A DNA stretch of 63,580 nucleotides from DATGUN01 sp035301285 (GCA_035301285.1 DATGUN010000080.1:1-63580), one strand, 5' to 3'. Shown: positions 27,026-36,691, numbered from the stretch's first letter. Program-made: numbers and translations. The notes: generated by a model not told the origin, from the letters alone.

Positions 27026-28216
27026 ATGAAAAAAGAAAAGAAGTTCATTTACACAACATTTATATTCATTATTACAGCCATTGTTCTAGCTGGCTGTACC
27101 TCCACTAAAAATGATACATCTCTCCAACCCGTCAAAAAGCAGGAACAGATGGAATTGGATGAAACGCATTTTTCCGAACGGGATGAACACCCCAATATGG
27201 TGTATGACAATGTCCGTGAAATTACCCTTTCCGCATTGGGAGACGTCCTGATTCATGATCGCGTGTATGATGTGGCAGAGACAAAGGACGGTTATGACTT
27301 TTTGCCGATGACCGATCACGTGAAATCGTATATGGGGGATGCAACGATTACATTTGCAAATCAGGAATCCGTGATAGGGGGCGAAAAGGTTGGCCTTTCC
27401 AGCTATCCATCTTTTAACAGTCCATATGAAATCGGGGATGCCTTAAAGGAAGATGGTGTCGATATTGTTTCCATGGCGAATAACCATACGTTGGATCGTG
27501 GAGAAGAAGCGATTCAGAGTGCCATCAGCCATTGGGAAGAGATTGATATGATGTATACAGGTGCTTATAAAAATAATATGGACGCCTCCCGTATTCGTGT
27601 CATTGAGACAGATGAGGGAATGGATGTTGCTTTTATAGCGTATACATATGGAACGAATGGCATTGATGTCCCTGAGGGAAAAGACTATCTTGTCAATTAC
27701 ATTGATAAAAAACAAATCAAGAAAGATATCAAAGAGGCGCGAGATGAAGCGGATGTCGTTGTGTTAAGTCTTCACTTTGGTATTGAATATGAACGCATGC
27801 CGAATAATGAGCAAAAGGAACTGATGCAATTTGCGGCAGATGAAGGTGTGGATATTACATTAGGCCATCATCCACATGTGCTGCAACCTGTGGAATGGGT
27901 AGAAGGGGAAAACGGAAATGAAATGTTTGCCATTTACTCATTGGGTAATTTCCTGTCTGGACAAGATAAGCCATATACTCAAACAGGCGGCATTCTGAAT
28001 CTAACCATTCAACAAAAAATAAAAGACGGTGAATCGAGTATAGAAGTAAAAGACCCGACGTTTTTGCCAACTTATGTTGATATAGATGAAGGGTATAAAG
28101 TTTATCCGATGTTTCAGCTAAACGATGATCAATTATCTGATTCTAAAAAGAAATATGAAGACATAAAATCACATATGTCCCAATGGATGCCGGAATTGGA
28201 ATTTATCGAGGATTGA
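27026..28216 (+). CDS. CapA-family lipoprotein (PGA-capsule-type metallophosphatase fold)
   Basis: A 396-residue protein. A lipoprotein signal (residues 1-25) ends in the lipobox VLAGC; the CapA/PgsA calcineurin-like domain follows: SALGDVLIH, FANQESVIGG, MANNHTLDRG, LHFGIEYE, TLGHHPHVLQ and YSLGNFLSGQ. The start at MKKEKKF was chosen for the GAGGAG site and because it begins the signal peptide. In B. subtilis PgsA helps poly-gamma-glutamate export, but pgsBC are not here, so a stand-alone surface role is more likely. Confidence 0.87.
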   Translation: MKKEKKFIYTTFIFIITAIVLAGCTSTKNDTSLQPVKKQEQMELDETHFSERDEHPNMVYDNVREITLSALGDVLIHDRVYDVAETKDGYDFLPMTDHVKSYMGDATITFANQESVIGGEKVGLSSYPSFNSPYEIGDALKEDGVDIVSMANNHTLDRGEEAIQSAISHWEEIDMMYTGAYKNNMDASRIRVIETDEGMDVAFIAYTYGTNGIDVPEGKDYLVNYIDKKQIKKDIKEARDEADVVVLSLHFGIEYERMPNNEQKELMQFAADEGVDITLGHHPHVLQPVEWVEGENGNEMFAIYSLGNFLSGQDKPYTQTGGILNLTIQQKIKDGESSIEVKDPTFLPTYVDIDEGYKVYPMFQLNDDQLSDSKKKYEDIKSHMSQWMPELEFIED

Positions 28217-28517
28217 TGAGCGGAAGCGGGGAGCGACGTGGATTGTTTTTCTGCCGGGAGATCCATGCGCTATCCGTGATATTTTGCAGGCGCGGGCGAC
28301 GACATGATGATCATGTGACGTAAAGTGGTACAAGGTACGACTGCTTATAATCAAAGATATCTTTTTTCATATCATGATATACTAAAAATCACCAGAGCAT
28401 ATAAACGTAATTAGACTATGCTGATTACTGGCATGATTATAAACTGAATCGAAAAAAGAAAATGGTTAAAAAATTTTGCGTTCCGTGTTGCGTAATGATG
28501 TATGAAACGCTAGTGAT
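28217..28517. other. Intergenic region before the 51-bp repeat array
   Basis: No gene seen. It includes the small palindrome CATGAT-G-ATCATG near 28303 and AT-rich sequence leading into the array. Confidence 0.45.
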
Positions 28518-28862
28518 AAATCGGATTTGTATCAAATTAAAGGCGCTTCGAAAGGATTATTTAAGTACAAATTGGATTTGTATCAAATTAAGGGCGCTCC
28601 GAGAGTATTATTTAGGTATAAATCGGATTTGTATCAAATTAAGTGTGCTTCGAGAGTATTATTTAGGTACAAATCGAATTTGTATCAAATTAAAGGCGCT
28701 TCGAGAGTGTTATTTAGGTACAAATCGAATTTGTATCAAATTAAAGGCGCTCCGAGAGTATTATTTAGGTACAAATCGAATTTATATCAAATTAAAGGCG
28801 CTCCGAGAGGATTATTTAGGTATAAATCGAATTTGTATCAAATTAAGGGGTTCTCGAGAGCA
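28518..28862. repeat. Tandem array of a 51-bp unit, about 6.7 copies
   Basis: Copies start at 28518, 28569, 28620, 28671, 28722, 28773 and 28824, exactly 51 bp apart, with few substitutions and a degraded last copy. Each contains AATTTGTATCAAATT or a one-base variant (6-bp arms around TAT), and most also contain TACAAAT-CGA-ATTTGTA-type arms overlapping it, giving alternating CAAAT/ATTTG half-sites. GCGCTTCGAGAG or GCGCTCCGAGAG follows. Because 51 is divisible by 3, two frames stay open across the array, but neither has a convincing ribosome-binding site. The function is unknown. Confidence 0.95.
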
Positions 28863-29240
28863 CGCAAATAGGTGGTTTTTTTGTATAATGATGCAGTTGA
28901 TGTATATTCACGTGTTCGTTAATATTATTTGATTGGCAGGTACTAAATATTGTGTGAATGAGGTTTTTCGTGTAGACTTATCCATGTAATTTCACTTTAT
29001 ATTGGACTTGGATAGGTTCATGTCACATCTACCTTTATAAAGGATTTTTTGTAAGGATAAAGACCAGAGGATTCAGTATGTTATGTCATATGATGGTTTT
29101 ATACGATGTTAGTGAATTAAAATATATTTCTTCTTGTGTTACGAATGGACCAACCATTAGGTAAGGTGTATAAACAAACGTTTGAACAAGGTATATGTTT
29201 GGTTCGGTACATAGAGATTATTTGAAGGAGTAGACAGTGA
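28863..29240. other. Intergenic region between repeat array and popT
   Basis: No gene seen. It should hold the popT promoter; a CAAACGTTTG palindrome lies near 29176. Confidence 0.45.
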
Positions 29241-30053
29241 ATGGAATGGAAAAATATCTACAGGGGATTGATGATGGGAGCAAGTGATGTGATACCGGGT
29301 GTCAGCGGTGGAACGATTGCAGTTCTTCTCGGTATTTATGACCGCCTTATTGCATCGATCAGTGGCCTTTTCAGCAAGGAATGGAAAAATTATCTCGGTT
29401 TTTTGATTCCGTTGGCAATCGGAATGGGTGCGGCCATTTTAGCACTGGCGAACCTTATTGAATACTTATATGACCATTATCCGAAGCAGACAGAGTTTTT
29501 CTTTTTAGGATTGATTCTTGGGGTCCTGCCTTATTTATTCCGTCAAGCGGAAGTAAAACAAACGTTCAAGGCGCAGCATATCATTTTATTCATTGTCGGT
29601 GCGATTTTGATCAGTCTGATGATTTTTCGCCCGGAAACCAATGGTGTCATAACCGATCGATCATTTGGCACTTACGCATTGTTGTTTTTTTCCGGTATGT
29701 TAGGGAGCGCCGCCATGATTTTACCGGGAATAAGTGGTTCCCTCGTTTTATTGATGATCGGCGTATATCAAACCGTGATGTCGGCCATTACTCACTGGGA
29801 ATTTGATGTGATATGTGTTGTCGGGATTGGTATTGTTTGCGGTATTTTGCTTGTCAGTAAAATCATTCAATTTTTCCTTATGAATTACAGGACGGGAACC
29901 TTCGCGTTGATCCTTGGACTCGTGACAGGCTCGCTCGTTGTGGTTTTTCCTGGATTTCCTGTAGACACCCTACCGATATTGGTCTCTGTAGTAACTTTTG
30001 CCTTGGGATTGTTGCTTGCTTATATTTTGGGTAAAGTGGAGTATAAAGCATAA
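29241..30053 (+). CDS. popT: DUF368 undecaprenyl-phosphate translocase PopT
   Basis: A 270-residue membrane protein with about eight segments. The DUF368 signature MMGASDVIPGVSGGTIAVLLGIYDR near the start recurs in inverted-repeat fashion as MILPGISGSLVLLMIGVY (about 160-180). DUF368 proteins have been identified as flippases that return undecaprenyl phosphate across the membrane for wall synthesis, important at alkaline pH. GAAGGAG precedes the ATG. It is co-directional with the thioredoxin-like gene 65 bases on. Confidence 0.9.
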   Translation: MEWKNIYRGLMMGASDVIPGVSGGTIAVLLGIYDRLIASISGLFSKEWKNYLGFLIPLAIGMGAAILALANLIEYLYDHYPKQTEFFFLGLILGVLPYLFRQAEVKQTFKAQHIILFIVGAILISLMIFRPETNGVITDRSFGTYALLFFSGMLGSAAMILPGISGSLVLLMIGVYQTVMSAITHWEFDVICVVGIGIVCGILLVSKIIQFFLMNYRTGTFALILGLVTGSLVVVFPGFPVDTLPILVSVVTFALGLLLAYILGKVEYKA

Positions 30054-30117
30054 GCAATTTATAGGACAATGGGGCTGGCACGCTGTACAATAGGAGTTGA
30101 AAGGGAGGTTGAATTAT

Positions 30118-30438
30118 ATGAAACATATTGATACAGAAGCACATTTCAATGATATTATTCAAAGCGAAAAACCCGTTATCATCAAATTTTTTGCGGATTG
30201 GTGTCCCGACTGTAAACGGATGGATATGTTCATCGGTGATGTCATGGATGAGTTTAAAGATTTTGATTGGTATGAAGTGAATAGCGATGAAATACAAGGG
30301 ATTGCGGAAAAATATGAAGTGATGGGCATACCGAGCATGTTGCTTTTCAAAAATGGCGAAAAAATAGCCCATCAACATAGCGCAGATACGAAAACGCCTG
30401 AGTCTGTTTCGGGATTTTTACACGAGCAGCTTGATTGA
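30118..30438 (+). CDS. Thioredoxin-family protein (YtpP-like)
   Basis: A 106-residue single thioredoxin domain. The active site is FADWCPDCKRMDMF (CPDC rather than CGPC) and the cis-Pro loop is MGIPSMLLF. The CPDC motif matches the YtpP-type bacillary thioredoxin-like proteins. The start was set by AAGGGAGG nine bases upstream. It is likely in one operon with popT, ending in the strong terminator at 30503. Confidence 0.88.
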   Translation: MKHIDTEAHFNDIIQSEKPVIIKFFADWCPDCKRMDMFIGDVMDEFKDFDWYEVNSDEIQGIAEKYEVMGIPSMLLFKNGEKIAHQHSADTKTPESVSGFLHEQLD

Positions 30439-30502
30439 TGTCATGGGCATATGGCTACATGACATTAGATGAAGTGTCATCTGAACTACAAATAAAACGT
30501 CA

Positions 30503-30553
30503 AAGCCACCCTTTATGGAACGTGATACATTTTTCCATGGAAGGTGGCTTTTT
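30503..30553. terminator. Bidirectional terminator
   Basis: AAAGCCACC pairs with GGTGGCTTT, extended by ATGGAA/TTCCAT. T-runs are present on both sides, between convergent genes. Confidence 0.87.
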
Positions 30554-30595
30554 GTTTATTAGCGGAAATATCGTTATTCTCATGTTTATGTCATC

Positions 30596-31243
30596 TTAGA
30601 CAAGTTCAAAATTAATCTTTCCGTTTTGGGTGAAATAAATGGTGCTGTTTAATAATGTCAATTGATTTTTGTTCAATTTCTTTGGTTTCATTTGATAGAT
30701 GCGTGCAAAGGTTTGTTTGTCGAGACTTCCATAGTTTACACGCGTAATGCTTTGTGTGTTTGCTAAATTCGCTTCTGAAAAAACACTTTTCGGGTCTTCC
30801 CATTCAATGAGAAATGGCAATGTTTCCTGTTTATAATCATAGACTGGAAAAAGCATCCGCCATTTGAGGATCGTCCCGTCCGGTTTTTCCCGTTGGGCAG
30901 CAAAGGGCCCCTTGTAAGGGATGCCTTCTTTATCGAAATGTGTTACATATGAATCAAGTTGTTTTGTCCGTAGCGCAAATTGGAACGGACCGTTTATTTC
31001 TTGTTCTTGCATATATAAAAGGTGTTGGATCAATGGGTTAGTTGAATTTCTTGCTTTTTCATAATCATTGACACCTAGTAATTCAAGATAACTGTTATTG
31101 GAAAAATGAGACAGATAATTATATGTTCCCCATTCATCATGTTCTCCGCCCTTGACAGCCTTGATAGCAACTTTCATTCCAGAGTGGGTGATGATGTCAT
31201 TTGTATTTGATGAATTGATGACAATATGATCAAGTGCCAGCAA
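30596..31243 (-). CDS. VOC-family glyoxalase-like protein
   Basis: A 215-residue protein of the vicinal-oxygen-chelate superfamily (glyoxalase_3-like): LDHIVINSSN opens the first beta-alpha-beta module, YLELLGV is the paired metal-ligand strand, and FLIEWEDP starts the second half. The reaction is unknown. It starts at TTG with AAGGAGGT six bases upstream, an optimal site. It is monocistronic. Confidence 0.78.
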   Translation of the reverse strand: MLALDHIVINSSNTNDIITHSGMKVAIKAVKGGEHDEWGTYNYLSHFSNNSYLELLGVNDYEKARNSTNPLIQHLLYMQEQEINGPFQFALRTKQLDSYVTHFDKEGIPYKGPFAAQREKPDGTILKWRMLFPVYDYKQETLPFLIEWEDPKSVFSEANLANTQSITRVNYGSLDKQTFARIYQMKPKKLNKNQLTLLNSTIYFTQNGKINFELV

Positions 31244-31469
31244 TTTGTGACCTCCTTCTGAAAAACATTTGAAGTACAGTGGTTTACAACTTATGAGTAC
31301 TATACTATATTTGTTCTTTACTTTTCTACTCTGACTACTTGAAAATGCAAATCGTTTTTTGAACTTAGATCATTGCGTGGTATTATGATACTAACAACAA
31401 GATGTTTTCATTACTTTTTAAGGGAATTTTGATATAGTACATAAAAAGAATAATTAAGAAGGTGTTGAA

Positions 31470-32162
31470 ATGAGTCTTGCCTCTATTTTAATTGTTGAAG
31501 ATGAACAGAAGTTGAGCAGGGTTCTGCAATTGGAACTGGAGTATGAAAATTATGATACCGAAGTCGCTGGAAACGGGACTGATGCACTAAGGCTGATCCA
31601 GGAAAAATCGTGGGACTTGGTTTTGCTTGATATCATGCTGCCGGAATTGAGTGGTCTTGAAGTGCTGAGACGGGTGAGGAAAACCGATGAAACAACGCCG
31701 GTTATTTTATTGACAGCCCGTGACCAAGTGCATGATAAGGTAAGTGGACTTGATCTTGGTGCGAATGATTACGTGTCAAAGCCGTTTCAAATCGAGGAGC
31801 TCCTGGCTCGGATCAGGGTACATTTACGGCAGGGGAAAATCAAGCAACCGGTCGGCGATGTTCTCGAAGTCGGTGATCTACATGTAAATTTAAGCAGCCG
31901 TGATGTGAAACGCAAGAATATATTGATCACATTAACACCACGTGAGTACGATTTACTCGTATACCTGCTTGAGAATAAAAATATTGTCCTGACGAGGGAG
32001 CAACTTATCGAACAGGTTTGGGGGTTTGATTACTTCGGGGATACGAACGTTGTTGATGTCTATATACGCTACTTACGGCAAAAAATCGATAAAGATTTTG
32101 AAACACCGTATATCCAGACCGTCCGTGGCGTCGGTTATACGATAAAGGATCAGGCAAAATGA
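31470..32162 (+). CDS. ykoG: OmpR-family response regulator (YkoG-like)
   Basis: A 230-residue regulator. The receiver has Asp54 in LVLLDIMLPELSGLEVL and Lys in VSKPFQIEEL; the winged-helix output ends VDVYIRYLRQKI and TVRGVGYTI. It overlaps the kinase gene by the ATGA junction. The order regulator, kinase, PepSY protein matches B. subtilis ykoGHI. The regulon is unknown; the PepSY gene downstream is the likely target or partner. Confidence 0.83.
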   Translation: MSLASILIVEDEQKLSRVLQLELEYENYDTEVAGNGTDALRLIQEKSWDLVLLDIMLPELSGLEVLRRVRKTDETTPVILLTARDQVHDKVSGLDLGANDYVSKPFQIEELLARIRVHLRQGKIKQPVGDVLEVGDLHVNLSSRDVKRKNILITLTPREYDLLVYLLENKNIVLTREQLIEQVWGFDYFGDTNVVDVYIRYLRQKIDKDFETPYIQTVRGVGYTIKDQAK

Positions 32163-33517
32163 AACTACGGACAAAAATCCAGCTGTTCTCGAGTATATTC
32201 ATTTTGATATTGATGTTACTTATCAATGCATCCATTTATCTCTTGTTTTATAAACAATCAGCGGAAAGTGAACTTGATGAAATATCTACACAAACAGATG
32301 AAATGGTGAAGATCATCAATGAAAACCCTGAAATAAGCAAAAAGGATCTTCTTGATGCTTTTATACCAAGCAATGGAATGATCCAGGTAATTTCCAAAAG
32401 TGAGGATGTTATTTTAAGACGAGAAAAGCCAGTCGAACATGGGAATTTAGATGGTGCTTTTTATAATAAAGAAATCCAGAAGATCACGAAAAATGACTTA
32501 GGCCATAATATCGCCATTGTTTCAAAACCGATTGTTTGGGAAAACGATGAGCTTGTCACTGTCCAGGTCTCCAAACAGTTGTTGACATTGGAAGAAACGA
32601 TGAGAACATTGTTTTATGTCCTTGTGATTGCATCTTTGGTCATGCTTATCCCCGCTATTTTAGGTGGATGGGTATTAGGCAGGGTACTGCTGCAGCCAAT
32701 CCAAACATTGATCCAGACGATGAAACGAAATACAGATCAGCAGAAATGGGAGAAAATAGCCATCAAAGGACGTTCACGTGATGAACTGTATGAGATGAAA
32801 AAGACATTCAATGAAATGATTGATCATCTGGAGGCTAATTTCCATAAGCAAGAAGTGTTCGTATCGGATGCGTCACATGAATTGAAGACACCGATTGCCA
32901 TCATAAAGAGTTACGCTCAGATGTTGGAAAGACGAAAAGATATGTCACCTGAGCTATTCAACGAATCAATCGAAACAATCGAATCAGAGGCGGACCGTAT
33001 GCAGTCACTTGTGGAACAGATGTTGCTGTTAGCCAAAAACCGGAACCAAGCAAAATGGGAAAATGTCGATATGGTCGCGTTGGCTGATAACGTTATTCAT
33101 ACTTTTCAAGGGGCTAATGAACGGGCGATTCGATTGGATATCAAAACAGATGTTGAAGGGATACGTGTCAATGGTAATGCCGGACAATTGCAGCAGATTC
33201 TCTATATATTGGTTGATAATGCTTTGAAATACAGTGATGATGCGATCAATATCACATTGGATCATACAGATGATATGGTACAACTCAAAGTGATTGACTA
33301 TGGTGCAGGAATCCCAGAAGAGGAACAGGAACATATCTTTGAGCGCTTTTATCGTGTTGACAAAGCCAGGAGCAGGGAAACTGGGGGAACCGGATTGGGG
33401 TTATCAATCGCAAAAACAATTGCCGAAGCCCATGGGGGAGCTTTAGGGGTCGAAAGTCACATTGGTCTTGGCACCATCTTCACGCTGCGGTTGCCGATAA
33501 TGAATAACGAATCATGA
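32159..33517 (+). CDS. ykoH: Sensor histidine kinase (YkoH-like)
   Basis: A 452-residue kinase. Membrane segments lie at about 9-30 and 152-175 with a 120-residue external domain between; then HAMP, phospho-acceptor His240 in SDASHELKTPI, and ATPase motifs (VDNALKYS, DYGAGIP, GGTGLGLSIA). It starts inside the regulator stop codon (ATGA), so translation is coupled. The signal is not known; its neighbour encodes an extracytoplasmic PepSY protein. Confidence 0.85.
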   Translation: MKLRTKIQLFSSIFILILMLLINASIYLLFYKQSAESELDEISTQTDEMVKIINENPEISKKDLLDAFIPSNGMIQVISKSEDVILRREKPVEHGNLDGAFYNKEIQKITKNDLGHNIAIVSKPIVWENDELVTVQVSKQLLTLEETMRTLFYVLVIASLVMLIPAILGGWVLGRVLLQPIQTLIQTMKRNTDQQKWEKIAIKGRSRDELYEMKKTFNEMIDHLEANFHKQEVFVSDASHELKTPIAIIKSYAQMLERRKDMSPELFNESIETIESEADRMQSLVEQMLLLAKNRNQAKWENVDMVALADNVIHTFQGANERAIRLDIKTDVEGIRVNGNAGQLQQILYILVDNALKYSDDAINITLDHTDDMVQLKVIDYGAGIPEEEQEHIFERFYRVDKARSRETGGTGLGLSIAKTIAEAHGGALGVESHIGLGTIFTLRLPIMNNES

Positions 33518-33608
33518 CTTTCTCATGATTTTCTAATCTTGTGCTAAGCGTTCTTTCACACTCTCCGGATATGATAGTATTAACAAACTTAAAAAAGGAG
33601 ATGAGGAT

Positions 33609-34607
33609 GTGATAAAAAAGGCGGGCTTGATCATTGGTGTAGCGTTGTGTGTATTTGTGCTCGGGTTAGGCATTTATCATACAAGTGCTACAGAGACTTC
33701 CCCTAAAATGTCTGCTGACGATATTGAAGAGATGGTTTCGGAACAATATCCTGGTGAAATCGACAGTATCAAGAAACATAAGGAAAAGCGCGATATCATT
33801 TATGAAGTGAAGTTAAAGAGTGACGCTAAAGGATATACACTCAAAGTTGATGGCGATACAGGCGAAATTTTAAAAATAGATGAAAAGACGATTGCTGAAA
33901 AAAAGGATTCGGAAAAAGAAAAAGGCAAGGACCAACAAACAGCCGATTCCGGAAAAGATGATCAGAAAGGCAAACAGGAAAAAGAGGGTAAGGATAAAAA
34001 CAACTCGGAAAATAATCAAGAAGTAGATCACTCAAAAGATAAATCGAACGAGAATTCAAAGGACCACAACAATACAAATGACGAAGACAATGATAACAAT
34101 AAATCTGAACAAAAAGAGGATCATTCAAAAGACGAAAAAGAAGGCCAAGAAAATAAAAATGAAGACAACAACGGGTCTGGAAAGTCAAAGGAATCCGACA
34201 GACAGACTGCTATTGACATCAAAGAGGCAATGGCTATTGGGTTGAATGAATATTCGGGTACGATAAGTGAAATTGAACTGGATGAAGAAGATGGCCAATT
34301 GATTTATGAGTTGGAAATCATCTCCGGAAATGTCAAAGCGGAAATCGATATCAATGCTTATACTGGTGATATAATCGTTATCGGAACGGAAAGTACGAAT
34401 GGGATTGATGCTGATGTCGATTCTTTCATAAGTATTGAAGAAGCTATAGATGCAGCGTTGAACGAATTTCAAGGTACTGTTGTCGAGGTGGAGTTGGATG
34501 ACGATGATGACGGTTATATTTATGAAATTGAAATTGAATCGGATAATGAAGAAAGAGAAATTGAAATTGATGCCTATTCCGGGAAGGTTGTAGATGTCGA
34601 TGACTAA
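33609..34607 (+). CDS. Three-module PepSY-domain membrane-anchored protein
   Basis: A 332-residue protein. A signal or anchor helix (3-25) is followed by one PepSY module (35-95), a 100-residue Lys/Glu/Asp/Asn-rich low-complexity linker (about 98-197), then two more PepSY modules (200-262 and 268-332). The last modules are very acidic. B. subtilis YkoI has PepSY repeats but no such linker as I recall it. PepSY modules are proposed protease inhibitors or signal modulators outside the membrane. GTG start, AAGGAG eight bases upstream. Last gene of the ykoGH-like operon. Confidence 0.83.
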   Translation: MIKKAGLIIGVALCVFVLGLGIYHTSATETSPKMSADDIEEMVSEQYPGEIDSIKKHKEKRDIIYEVKLKSDAKGYTLKVDGDTGEILKIDEKTIAEKKDSEKEKGKDQQTADSGKDDQKGKQEKEGKDKNNSENNQEVDHSKDKSNENSKDHNNTNDEDNDNNKSEQKEDHSKDEKEGQENKNEDNNGSGKSKESDRQTAIDIKEAMAIGLNEYSGTISEIELDEEDGQLIYELEIISGNVKAEIDINAYTGDIIVIGTESTNGIDADVDSFISIEEAIDAALNEFQGTVVEVELDDDDDGYIYEIEIESDNEEREIEIDAYSGKVVDVDD

Positions 34608-34658
34608 ATGACACTCCAATATCAATCCATCCGGTGCCCACCTTTAAATCACACACAT

Positions 34659-34685
34659 AAATCGGCCATAGAGAGCCGATTTTTT
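34659..34685. terminator. Terminator after the PepSY gene
   Basis: AAATCGGC pairs with GCCGATTT and ends in TTTTTT. It is also usable on the opposite strand for the convergent nucleotidase gene. Confidence 0.87.
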
Positions 34686-34804
34686 GTGTGCTGAAAATCA
34701 ATAATCCTCATGTTAACTGACAGGTCGATCAATAAAATGACGCCAATTGAAATGTATGGCCAACATTTTGTGGGTTCAAGATCCCCATTGATTATCGTTT
34801 CGCT

Positions 34805-36382
34805 TTATTTTTTAACACGGAAATTATCCGTCTTTTGTGCTTTAACGGTTTGATGCTTCTCGAAATAAGCCTGAATCAATTCGACTGTGTCGCGCTGATC
34901 TTCTTTTACAATCGGCTTTTCGCGGAACATCGTATAGTCACCGCCCCCGCTGGCACGGTAATTATTCAAGACGACATGATACGTTTTGTCGGCATCAAGT
35001 GCTTCATTATGATAGGTGATATGCTTCACCCTGCTTCCAACGGGTTCGGAAACATGAATGGTGTAGTTGATTCCTTCCCACATATCATAATTATAATGTT
35101 GTGGTTTTGGTGTTATGAATGCCGGATTGACGGTAATATCACCATGATCGTCAAGTGTGAAATAAGTGGCCGTTTTCTCCAATGCATCTTTAATATCTTG
35201 ACCGGTCAATTCCAGAACGACGAGCGTATTCGGGAACATATAATTGCTAACGACATCACGCATGGTAACGACAGGAGCAAAACCTTTCGAGTCATTGTTC
35301 AACAGAGAAGAAACCGATATGTCTACACCGGTCGCGTCCATCTGTACCTGCTGGATGAACTCAATGAGCGGATGCTTTTGCAGCCTTGCTTGGAAAGGAT
35401 CCGATATCGTCATGTCACCATCGACATAACCAACAGGCTCATCCAGCCATTTCTGGGTCGAATTTTCGAGTTCTGATATATCATCGATGAATGATTCGTC
35501 TGTTTCCGCACCTTCCAATGAACAGACTTCTGCTCTCTTATCTGTCAACTGCCATGTGTTGTTATCATTTTGGAGCTCTAACGTGATTTTTCCATACATT
35601 TTTCCATTATTACCCGGTTGGATGACTAAAACGTCGTTTATTTTCCCGGTCAGAACGCGGTGTTGATGCCCTGTCAGCAGGACATCGATACCATCTATGT
35701 CCTGGCACATTTCATATCCTTGGTTTTCTCCGGTCAAAATCTCTGTTGCTTCTCCCGTTTCAACATCACGCTCGAACCCTCCATGATAGGATGCGATCAG
35801 AATATCTGGTTTTTCGGTTGCACGTACATGTTGAACCCACTTTCCAAGTGTCTTTTTAGCATCAGCAAAACGAAGATTCTCTATGTTCGCTGGGGCTTCC
35901 CAGTTTGGAATATAGTGTGTTGTAACACCTATGATTGCAACACGGACACCGTTATCAAGTGTTTTTATGATGTATGGCGAACCAAAAAAAGGTTCATCGG
36001 TTTCTTTGTTCAATGTGTTGGCGGATAACCATGGAAAATTGGATTCACTGACGGCGTTTTCTAAAACCCGCTTCCCGAAATTAAATTCATGATTTCCGAT
36101 GACACTTGCATCTATCCCGATTTTATTCATCATTTGAATCATGGGATTCTTCCGCTCACTGTGTGCTTTGACGTAATGCGTCATGAAAGGTGTCCCTTGA
36201 ATAAGATCACCATTATCCAAAACGATGACGTGGTCATTTTCCTGGCGGGTGCGCCTGACAACTGTTGCATATTTTGCCAGCCCTAAGTCAGCTTCCTCAT
36301 TCGTCCCGTATGAAATCGGCATGGCATTTCCATGGACATCACTGGTGTATAGAAGTGTGATTTTTGTTTGATCTGATTGCAT
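34805..36382 (-). CDS. Bifunctional 5'-nucleotidase / cyclic phosphodiesterase family enzyme
   Basis: A 525-residue protein. The N-terminal metallophosphatase domain has YTSDVHGN, DNGDLIQGTP, VIGNHEFNFG and TGHQHR metal-ligand motifs; the C-terminal 5'-nucleotidase domain has the VVLNNYRASGGGDYTMF substrate loop. There is no signal peptide, so it is predicted cytoplasmic, unlike secreted UshA/YfkN. It would hydrolyse nucleotides or cyclic nucleotides; the substrate is not determined. AGGGAGG precedes the ATG. It is monocistronic. Confidence 0.88.
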   Translation of the reverse strand: MQSDQTKITLLYTSDVHGNAMPISYGTNEEADLGLAKYATVVRRTRQENDHVIVLDNGDLIQGTPFMTHYVKAHSERKNPMIQMMNKIGIDASVIGNHEFNFGKRVLENAVSESNFPWLSANTLNKETDEPFFGSPYIIKTLDNGVRVAIIGVTTHYIPNWEAPANIENLRFADAKKTLGKWVQHVRATEKPDILIASYHGGFERDVETGEATEILTGENQGYEMCQDIDGIDVLLTGHQHRVLTGKINDVLVIQPGNNGKMYGKITLELQNDNNTWQLTDKRAEVCSLEGAETDESFIDDISELENSTQKWLDEPVGYVDGDMTISDPFQARLQKHPLIEFIQQVQMDATGVDISVSSLLNNDSKGFAPVVTMRDVVSNYMFPNTLVVLELTGQDIKDALEKTATYFTLDDHGDITVNPAFITPKPQHYNYDMWEGINYTIHVSEPVGSRVKHITYHNEALDADKTYHVVLNNYRASGGGDYTMFREKPIVKEDQRDTVELIQAYFEKHQTVKAQKTDNFRVKK

Positions 36383-36691
36383 CGTATATCCTCCCTGTAT
36401 GGCGTTATCGCATTAAGTAAACAGTTCTTGATTCATTTTTGGCTGTATGAAAATGTGAGAGCCATCTATGTTATCAATCTTTTTCATTACAAGTATACAA
36501 GTTTTGGGACAATAGGTGAAGGAAGTCGATAAATGGCATCTTCCATTTCTAACGGAACATGCGTCCAGTCGCCAATATGGTTGAACAATGAACAGAAAGA
36601 CCTCGTTTTCCATTATTGTTCGTTATGGACTTGTCGCATCGTTTGATTACGGTTAGAATGGAGTGATACATAGGGGATGATAGATATTATA
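36383..36691. other. Divergent control region
   Basis: A 310-bp intergenic stretch between the nucleotidase and the EcsA-like gene. It must hold both promoters; no operator or gene was identified. Confidence 0.4.

Noticed and set aside
28518..28862. Possible CRISPR array.
   Set aside because: Units abut directly with no variable spacers, and no cas genes are present.
28462..28932. Two overlapping open frames of 156 and 114 codons across the 51-bp array, encoding 17-residue repeats such as NRICIKLKALREYYLGT.
   Set aside because: They are open only because the unit length is a multiple of three. No convincing ribosome-binding site, and the composition is unlike a real protein.
34835..35476. 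A 213-codon open frame antisense to the nucleotidase-like gene.
   Set aside because: Lies wholly inside a well supported gene on the other strand and shows no recognisable domain.
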